From: Acidobacteriota bacterium
GTDB taxonomy: Bacteria > Acidobacteriota > Thermoanaerobaculia > Multivoradales > J023
NCBI GenBank assembly: GCA_029263355.1
Contig: JAJCXQ010000723.1
Coordinates: forward strand, 1-39,780
Reading direction: 5' to 3'
DNA length: 39,780 nt
A program made the translations under genes and the position numbers. Below are positions 34,408 through 39,780 of the stretch, in pieces. The stretch's first letter is position 1; every line of letters begins with the position of its first letter. The notes under the pieces are model-generated. The model was given only the letters and a program-made list of their open reading frames with translations. It made no database searches and was not told where the DNA came from.

Positions 34408-36168
34408 TCACGGGAACTCACGCTTCCGGGTGACTTTGGTACCGGTGATGCCCCATTCGAGGCGATCGAGCGCCGGCTCGCTGAGGCCGGCGCGGAGGTC
34501 GACCCAGGTGTATTGAGTGAGAAAGAGCGGCAAGACGGGCTGGTCGCCGGCACCTGGCAACAAGACGGGAATCACCGGCATGCCGCGGCGGACGCACTCC
34601 GATAGCGACGCCCGCATCTCGGGAATCTCCCACGGGCCGAGGCCGCTCTTGCCGACGAAGACGGCGGAGCTGCGGACGGTCCTGAGGATCTCTTCGAGCC
34701 CTTCCTGCCACGGCCGGCCAGGGACTAGCTGTTCTTCGTCGAGCCAGGGCGTCAAGCCGCGCTCTTCGATCGCTCGCGCCACCGGCCGCACGTCGTCTTT
34801 GTCGCGCCCGTTGTGGCTCAGGAAGACGTCGAAGTCGCCGGTGCGGACTCGAGGCTCGGCGCTGGCGCGCGACGGTGTCCCGGCCCTCAGCGCCCGGACG
34901 TGACGGCGGGCTTGCCACCACTGGCGGACGAAACGGCCGGCGATCAGCAGGGTGGTCAGTCCCCAGATGGCGACCAGCGGGTAGGCCAGGTCGATCCACA
35001 GCAGGGCGAAGCGCATCGCCGCCGCCGCGGTGACGACAACCAAGGCGGAAAGGTAGAGCGCGGTCCGCAGCAGCTTCCGCCGCGGCACGCCGCGAGCCTC
35101 CCGTACCGCGAGCAGGTAGCACAGCAAGAAGATCAGCGGAAACGTGGTGCGCCGATCGATGCGGCGTATGAAGTGCCCGGTGCGCAGCCCATGGGCGGCG
35201 TAGGCGTGGACGACGACCCCCTGACGCTCGCCGAACGGGGTGTCGACGCGGTCACTGTCAGCCGCCGTGCCAACGATCAGGAAACGGTCCCGTAGCTGGT
35301 CGGCGTCGATGTCGGGCGAGAAGGGCTCGACGCGGATGCCACCGGCGGGTTCGAGGAATTGCAGCAAGCCGCGACTCGGACCGTGAACGCCTTCGCCGAG
35401 CAGCGACGCGATGCGCCAACTGAGCGACGGCAAGCCGCGGTTACCGGGCAGATCGATCGGCACCATGCGGACGCGACCGTCGGCCTCCCGGTAGCCGGCG
35501 AGGTGGCCGAGGCGGGTGAAGGGCAGAGCCGCGGCGAGGCTGGGCGTCGAACGCGGACGGAAGATCCTGCCGTCGCGACGGGCGTGGCGATACCCGAAGA
35601 CGACCGGTAGGCCTCGGGCCTCGGCCTGGTCGAGCATCTGAACGAGCAACCGGTCGCTGGCGGATTCTTGTGCCAGGAAGTAGTCGAAGGCGATCCCGCG
35701 AGCGCCGGCGTCCACGGCCTTGCGGATCAGGAAGGCGAAGTTGCGGCGCGCGTCTTCCCGCAGCTTACCGGCGAACGAGGGCAAGGTGACGACCACCAGG
35801 TCGTCGGCCGGCGGTGCGTCCGGCGCCCAGCGGTAGTGCCAGTCGCCCCAGCGGTCGAGAGCCAGGAAGTTGCGGGGCACCGCCTGCTCATAGCTGGCGA
35901 GCAGCACCTGGGGACCGGAGAGCAGCTGGCTGCCGGCGGCGAAGGAGAACAGCAGGCAGTAGGCGAGGAAGAACACCAGGAAGCTGGGTCCGAGGGCGAT
36001 GGGCCGCTCGTCGAGCTGCCAGAACGCCCAGGCGCCGACGGTGGTCGCCAGCAGGACGGCCGCCGCCGCCCACGAGCCGGCGCTGTCAAGCAGTAACAGG
36101 AAGACCACGAGGGCGGGTATCGCCAAAACGAACAACCGCACGATATCGAGACGCAACCAGGCGAGCAT
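34408..36168 (-). CDS. CHASE2 sensor fused to a C-terminal TIR domain
   Basis: 586 residues. Three hydrophobic segments open the chain (about 10-80). A CHASE2-type periplasmic sensor follows at about 100-335 (DDLVVVTLPSFAGKLR, AGARGIAFDYFL, then FLIVGTAADSDRVDTP and GVVVHAYAAHGL, the usual CHASE2 end motifs). Three more membrane segments lie at about 342-410. The TIR domain occupies about 445-575: DVFLSHNGRDKDDVRPVARA, LTPWLDEEQLVPG, VFVGKSGLGPWEIPEM with Glu514/Glu517 near the expected catalytic position. CHASE2 is usually coupled to kinases or adenylate cyclases; here the output is TIR. It follows the FecR-domain gene at 36182 after 13 bp, so the two form an operon. A role in sensing outside stress and triggering TIR activity is inferred. 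Confidence 0.88.
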   Translation of the reverse strand: MLAWLRLDIVRLFVLAIPALVVFLLLLDSAGSWAAAAVLLATTVGAWAFWQLDERPIALGPSFLVFFLAYCLLFSFAAGSQLLSGPQVLLASYEQAVPRNFLALDRWGDWHYRWAPDAPPADDLVVVTLPSFAGKLREDARRNFAFLIRKAVDAGARGIAFDYFLAQESASDRLLVQMLDQAEARGLPVVFGYRHARRDGRIFRPRSTPSLAAALPFTRLGHLAGYREADGRVRMVPIDLPGNRGLPSLSWRIASLLGEGVHGPSRGLLQFLEPAGGIRVEPFSPDIDADQLRDRFLIVGTAADSDRVDTPFGERQGVVVHAYAAHGLRTGHFIRRIDRRTTFPLIFLLCYLLAVREARGVPRRKLLRTALYLSALVVVTAAAAMRFALLWIDLAYPLVAIWGLTTLLIAGRFVRQWWQARRHVRALRAGTPSRASAEPRVRTGDFDVFLSHNGRDKDDVRPVARAIEERGLTPWLDEEQLVPGRPWQEGLEEILRTVRSSAVFVGKSGLGPWEIPEMRASLSECVRRGMPVIPVLLPGAGDQPVLPLFLTQYTWVDLRAGLSEPALDRLEWGITGTKVTRKREFP

Positions 36169-36181
36169 CGGGCCCCTTTCG

Positions 36182-37390
36182 TCAGCGGCCCTGGCCGAGG
36201 CTGGCGCAGTGCCGCAACTCGTCGTCGGTCAGCAGCTGGTCTCGGGCATGCAGACTGGTCGCTCGCTTGGCGTAGCCGGGGGCCTTGCGGCTGCTTTTGC
36301 CCTCGAGCTCGCGGTAAGCGAGCGCCAGGGCGTAGTAGTCGCGCGAGCTTACGCTGCCGGCCTTGACTTTCAACTCGCCGGCCTCGATCGCCTCTTTGTA
36401 TTTCTTCTGCTGGACGAGCGTCCAGGGAATCGGGACGATCAGAGCCGGCGGCAGGTCGGTGACGATCAGGGGCGACGATTGCAGCTGCCTGGAGTCGATC
36501 TGGTAGACCTGCATCTGTTCCTGGGTGCGCACGCCGCCAACGCGGAGGTTGTAGTTAGCGGCGGCGGGCAAGGCGTACTGCAGTTGGGCCTTGGCGAGGT
36601 CGACGCGCAACTGGGTGTCCTTGGGCTGGGCCAGCACCATTTGGTGAACCCGGGCGAGGTTGTTGGTCGCCGTCGTCTCGTTGCTGATCGCCAGGCCCGT
36701 CGCCTTGGCGTTGACGACATCGAAGCGAGCGTAGCGCTGCGCGGTGGTAGCAAATTGCCGGGGAGCGATAAGGGTCACCGCGGTCTTCTGATTGACCATG
36801 CGCATACTCTTGCCGGCGCGCAGCCACTTCGTCTTCTGCCGCGGCTGTAACTTCTGCTTCGGCAGCCGCCACTCCACCCGGCCGTCATAAACCAGACACT
36901 CGAAGTCGGGCTGGTTCGATCGGCGGACGAGATGCACTGAATACTGCGTGCCTTCCGAGCCCAGCACCACACCGCCGGCCTCGATCTCGGTCGGCTGGTC
37001 GGTCAAGACGTCGACAGTACCGCTCAGGAAGTTGACGGCACAGTCGACCCCTTCTCCCGGTACGTCGACCAGCACTCGGAAACTTTCAGTGAAGCGCAGC
37101 AGGCTGCCGCCAGCGCACTCGAGCTCTAAGGCGAAGCCACCGGGGCCGCTGGTCAGCAGGTCCCCAGGTTCCAGCGTCATGCCGACGCGCACCGCAGGCT
37201 CGTCGGTGAAATCGGCAAAACGCGTCAAGCGGATATCGGTCGTTTCCGTCAGCGGCTCGAGATCGTGCGCCAGCGACTTGATAGTGGCCTGGGGCTCGGC
37301 GGTGGCAGCGAGCAGGAAGCAGCCGAGAAATACTATCGAGACGATACGACCGGTCGATACGGTCCGAGCAAGGACAACTGTCGGCGACAT
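36182..37390 (-). CDS. FecR-domain periplasmic protein, partner of the CHASE2-TIR gene
   Basis: 402 residues; ATG 37390 is preceded by GGAGGTGA, a strong ribosome-binding site. A signal or anchor segment is at 16-31 (IVSIVFLGCFLLAATA). A FecR domain follows at about 60-190 (VRVGMTLEPGDLLTSGPGGF, LRFTESFRVLVDVPG, VNFLSGTVDVLTDQP, GSEGTQYSVHLV). The remaining half is helical with TPR-like runs (YYALALAYRELEGKSS). FecR and CHASE2 genes occur together in other bacteria, probably sensing periplasmic signals as a pair. Here the partner carries TIR rather than kinase or cyclase output. The 13-bp gap to the next gene means co-transcription. Confidence 0.85.
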   Translation of the reverse strand: MSPTVVLARTVSTGRIVSIVFLGCFLLAATAEPQATIKSLAHDLEPLTETTDIRLTRFADFTDEPAVRVGMTLEPGDLLTSGPGGFALELECAGGSLLRFTESFRVLVDVPGEGVDCAVNFLSGTVDVLTDQPTEIEAGGVVLGSEGTQYSVHLVRRSNQPDFECLVYDGRVEWRLPKQKLQPRQKTKWLRAGKSMRMVNQKTAVTLIAPRQFATTAQRYARFDVVNAKATGLAISNETTATNNLARVHQMVLAQPKDTQLRVDLAKAQLQYALPAAANYNLRVGGVRTQEQMQVYQIDSRQLQSSPLIVTDLPPALIVPIPWTLVQQKKYKEAIEAGELKVKAGSVSSRDYYALALAYRELEGKSSRKAPGYAKRATSLHARDQLLTDDELRHCASLGQGR

Positions 37391-37402
37391 GTTCACCTCC
37401 GA
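37380..37402 (-). promoter_or_regulatory. Strong ribosome-binding site of the FecR-TIR operon
   Basis: On the minus strand GGAGGTGAAC immediately precedes the ATG at 37390, fixing this start over an in-frame one at 37480. Confidence 0.6.
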
Positions 37403-37723
37403 AATACGTGGCCCCGGTTCGAGAGGGGCTCGGCAGAGACAACGGTCGGACGCCGCCGAAGCCCCGCTTCGTAGCGTCACCCTGTCAAGATCATACTACC
37501 CGTGCAGGGTGGAACGCTGTTCTAAGACCGGAGATTGATCGGTTAGGGACTGCAGGCGCCAAGGCTATTCCTCATTAAAAGCCGAGGAATCGAGTCAGGA
37601 ATTGCTATCGGTTGGGTAATTCCTTACTAGAAGGGCGAAGATCGATCGGAAGACGCCGATCAAATGCTGGTGACGCTGCCGATCTGGCGGCGTCGATCTC
37701 ACCCCAAAACAAGGAGACCGAGT
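37391..37723. other. Divergent intergenic region
   Basis: Separates the FecR-CHASE2-TIR operon (minus) from the phospholipase-like gene (plus), and so should hold both promoters. No clear promoter or repeat stands out. Confidence 0.3.
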
Positions 37724-39187
37724 ATGAAACAAGTCACCGTAGATCGAAACGGGTGCATTCGGCTGATACTCATGGTGATGGCGCTGATCCCAGGGGCGGC
37801 GATGGCGCAGATCGAAACGCCGCCCTACACGGCGCAGGGGATCAACGTGTGGTCGCACAACTTTCAAGACATGTATTACGTCCAGCCGCACAACACCTAT
37901 GACCATGGCAGCTCGTTGACTGGATGGTTCAACGCCGGATTCCGTTCCGTTGAGCTGGATGTCGTGTACCAGTACGGCTGGCAATACAATCCCAACGGGC
38001 CGATCGTCGCCCATGGCGGTTCGGGAGAGCAAAACAACTGTACGTCGGGCTCGGCCAACGATCGCCTTGGCCATTGTCTTCAAGACATCATCAACTGGAC
38101 GAATTCGAATCCCACCGCCGAGCCGCTGCTGGTGCTGGTGGATATGAAGGGCAACTGGACTGGCGCACATATCGCCCTGCTCGACGAGTACATCAGTACT
38201 TTCCTGGGCAGCACGCTGTATTCCTTCAATGATCTCTACTTTGACTACCTGGTGCCCCAGGGTGGCTCGGGATTTCCGCGGGCCCTGACGGCGCAGCATG
38301 GTTGGCCGTTGGTGAGCCAAATGCGTGGCCAGGTGGTCATCGGCCTGACCGGCGGCAAGCTCTTTTCGGTCAACCAACGAATGCAAGACGGGCTCCAAGA
38401 GCTGTATTTCAACTACAACCGCTACCCGGAGACCTTCATGTGCCCCGATGTGGAAAGCGACCCCAACGAGCTCAATGTGGGTGGCACCATCGACGGCATC
38501 AGCAACGGCAACTCCCAGTTTTTCATCTGCTCGAATCTCAAGTCGCGGGACCACTATCAAGTGACGGCGAACCGGGCAGCTCAGAACAATCAAATCATTC
38601 ATTTGTGGGGTGACCACGTGTACGGTAATACCAGTTTCACCTACAACTACATTGCGGTGGCTCATGGCATCCAGGTCATCGGCCAGGACTTGAGCCAGCC
38701 GTCGTCCGGGACAACTTGGGGAGGCAGTATCCCGTATGTCGGCGTGCGGCGTTCGCTACCGGGCTATTTCAAGCTCCGACCCACCGACAACACCGGCCTC
38801 TGTATGGACGTCGAGGGCGCCTCATACAAGAACGGTGCGGATCTCAACCAGTGGAGCTGTCACAGTGGCAGCAACCAACGTTTCGTGTACACCGCGGAAG
38901 GCCAGCTCAGACCCCGAGGCAACAACAAGTATTGTGTGGATATCGACGGTGGTGATGCCGGCTGGAGTAAAAAGATGCACCTCTGGGATTGTGATGGAGG
39001 CTCCAGCGAGAAGTGGCAGATCACTCCGGAGGGGAGATTCAGAAGCCATGAGAATACGAGCTACTGTATGGACTCTACGTCGTCGACCTCGGTGGGGGTG
39101 CAGTTCCAGACCTACATCTGTGGCAACTGGGATCGAGAGTACTTTTGGCTCGAGGCGGTTCCGGATTGGAACCAGACCTCATTCTGA
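37724..39187 (+). CDS. Secreted phospholipase C-like protein with ricin-type lectin
   Basis: 487 residues from ATG 37724 with AAGGAG upstream; the earlier in-frame start lacks this. Signal peptide: LILMVMALIPGAAMA. Residues about 40-320 look like a phosphoinositide-type PLC barrel: VQPHNTYDHGSSL with His56, RSVELDVV, PIVAHGG with His97, and EPLLVLVDMKG, giving the two catalytic His residues and the acidic positions expected of a PI-PLC-like phosphodiesterase. The C-terminal 145 residues are a ricin-B-type lectin of beta-trefoil repeats (TGLCMDVEG...NQWSC, KYCVDIDGG...LWDC, SYCMDSTS) with QxW-like ends. It should act on lipid or phosphoryl glycan substrates after secretion and bind sugars through its lectin. 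A glycerophosphodiesterase is an alternative. Confidence 0.8.
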   Translation: MKQVTVDRNGCIRLILMVMALIPGAAMAQIETPPYTAQGINVWSHNFQDMYYVQPHNTYDHGSSLTGWFNAGFRSVELDVVYQYGWQYNPNGPIVAHGGSGEQNNCTSGSANDRLGHCLQDIINWTNSNPTAEPLLVLVDMKGNWTGAHIALLDEYISTFLGSTLYSFNDLYFDYLVPQGGSGFPRALTAQHGWPLVSQMRGQVVIGLTGGKLFSVNQRMQDGLQELYFNYNRYPETFMCPDVESDPNELNVGGTIDGISNGNSQFFICSNLKSRDHYQVTANRAAQNNQIIHLWGDHVYGNTSFTYNYIAVAHGIQVIGQDLSQPSSGTTWGGSIPYVGVRRSLPGYFKLRPTDNTGLCMDVEGASYKNGADLNQWSCHSGSNQRFVYTAEGQLRPRGNNKYCVDIDGGDAGWSKKMHLWDCDGGSSEKWQITPEGRFRSHENTSYCMDSTSSTSVGVQFQTYICGNWDREYFWLEAVPDWNQTSF

Positions 39188-39232
39188 GAAACCACGTGAT
39201 CCCGCCCGACGACGCCCTACTCTTCTTCTACG

Positions 39233-39270
39233 ATCTCTAGAGATTTCGTAACGCAGAGTTGGCGGAAAAG
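39233..39270 (+). repeat. Dispersed intergenic repeat, copy 2
   Basis: ATCTCT-AGAGAT (perfect 12-bp palindrome), TTCG, then AACGCAGAGTTGGCGGAAAAG. The 3' block matches 5320-5340 at 19 of 21 positions; the palindrome differs from that copy but stays palindromic. Confidence 0.55.
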
Positions 39271-39336
39271 AACCGTTCTCAGCGTGGCCTGACTTTTGCC
39301 ACAGCCTGCTAGGTTGATTCTTGAACGAGGTGTTTT

Positions 39337-39780
39337 GTGAAGTTCTGTAAACAGTTGACCGCCGGATCCGTCGTGTGGGCTACGATATTTGCTACGGCTT
39401 CGTTTGCCCAACCTGCCATCAACCCGATCACGTCGAAAGTGAAGAACGTCGAAGCGCAGTTCTTCACCATCAATGACCATGGTACACCCTCCGGTTTCAC
39501 GAGAGGCTCGATCGACCCAGACAAGAACGCTCACTACCAAGGTATCTCTCGGCATCCCAGCCGAGACGGGGTGTTCTTCTTGAGCAAAAGTGGTGACGCT
39601 GATTCAGATCCCGCCATGTTGGGCGTCTACCTGGGTAACGAAAATAGCACCCGGCAAATGAACCACAATCTATGGGCCAAGGGCGCCACGAATACTCATG
39701 GAACCAACCCCATAGGGTCAGCCTATACGTATTGGGAAGATACCAAGAACGAAGTGTGTAACCACTTTGGAGGCATTCAG
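39337..39780 (+). CDS. Secreted protein of unknown family (3' partial)
   Basis: The frame starts at GTG 39337, with GAGG five to eight bases upstream, and stays open to the end of the window (148 codons), so the gene continues beyond it. The N-terminus is a signal peptide (VVWATIFATASFAQ, cleaved before QPAIN). The mature part reads FFTINDHGTPSGFTRGSIDP, GVFFLSKSGDADSDPAMLGV and YWEDTKNEVCNHFGGIQ, consistent with a beta-propeller or lectin-like exported protein. The NH(F/Y)GGIQ string resembles a motif I have seen at the start of propeller-like blades, but I cannot name the family. It follows the phospholipase-like gene by 149 bp on the same strand. Confidence 0.6.
   Translation, partial: MKFCKQLTAGSVVWATIFATASFAQPAINPITSKVKNVEAQFFTINDHGTPSGFTRGSIDPDKNAHYQGISRHPSRDGVFFLSKSGDADSDPAMLGVYLGNENSTRQMNHNLWAKGATNTHGTNPIGSAYTYWEDTKNEVCNHFGGIQ

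Noticed and set aside
37595..38665. 356-codon minus-strand open frame
   Set aside because: Opposite the phospholipase-like gene, with no recognised motif; the plus strand has a clear signal peptide and family motifs.

Overview
The window is high-GC bacterial DNA dominated by large exported proteins, membrane proteins and degenerate intergenic repeats. It carries no rRNA, tRNA, CRISPR array or core housekeeping operon that I could recognise. The C-terminal FESGDLTAWS tail of one secreted protein, the [12 protein letters not shown] Cys-rich repeats and the vanadium haloperoxidase remind me of Acidobacteriota (Thermoanaerobaculia-like) or myxobacteria-like genomes. That placement is inference only; there is no marker gene.

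Layout. 1-2.0 kb: the 3' end of an unknown gene, an unknown helical protein and a small lipoprotein. 2.4-4.4 kb: a REP-associated (Y1, HUH) transposase beside decayed gene pieces. 4.7-9.6 kb: a small orphan protein, a secreted repeat protein, a voltage-gated-type K+ channel with RCK domains, and a Vps62-like protein. 9.8-16.8 kb: a 2318-residue SpvB/FG-GAP/Rhs protein ending in a Hint autoprotease and a WHH-type HNH nuclease, i.e. a polymorphic toxin. 17.1-18.8 kb: a Tat-exported vanadium haloperoxidase. 18.9-19.5 kb: an array of eight 43-bp hairpin-forming repeats. 19.6-24.3 kb: a membrane protein, a zinc-ribbon protein, a small basic protein and a PA14/GT-C-like membrane protein. 24.9-27.3 kb: a PQQ-propeller/esterase-fold fusion. 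27.4-27.8 kb: a small secreted Cys-rich protein with a visible promoter and an overlapping palindrome. 28.2-32.2 kb: a BNR/sialidase-like secreted protein with duplicated modules. 33.1-37.4 kb: a TIR-transmembrane protein with a coupled small ORF, convergent with a FecR/CHASE2-TIR operon. 37.7-39.8 kb: a secreted PLC-like/ricin-lectin protein and the start of another secreted protein.

The strongest candidate for an undescribed system is 33.1-37.4 kb. Two different membrane-anchored TIR proteins face each other tail to tail. One is fused to a periplasmic CHASE2 sensor and paired with a FecR-domain protein; the other has a short Cys-containing domain outside the membrane and a 61-residue coupled partner. 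A plausible reading is periplasmic sensing linked to TIR (possibly NAD-cleaving) output in the cytoplasm. Secondary points of interest are the Rhs toxin with a Vps62-like gene in the immunity position, the structured 43-bp repeat array, and GTGCC-N-GGCAC palindromes scattered through intergenic regions together with a RAYT-type transposase.
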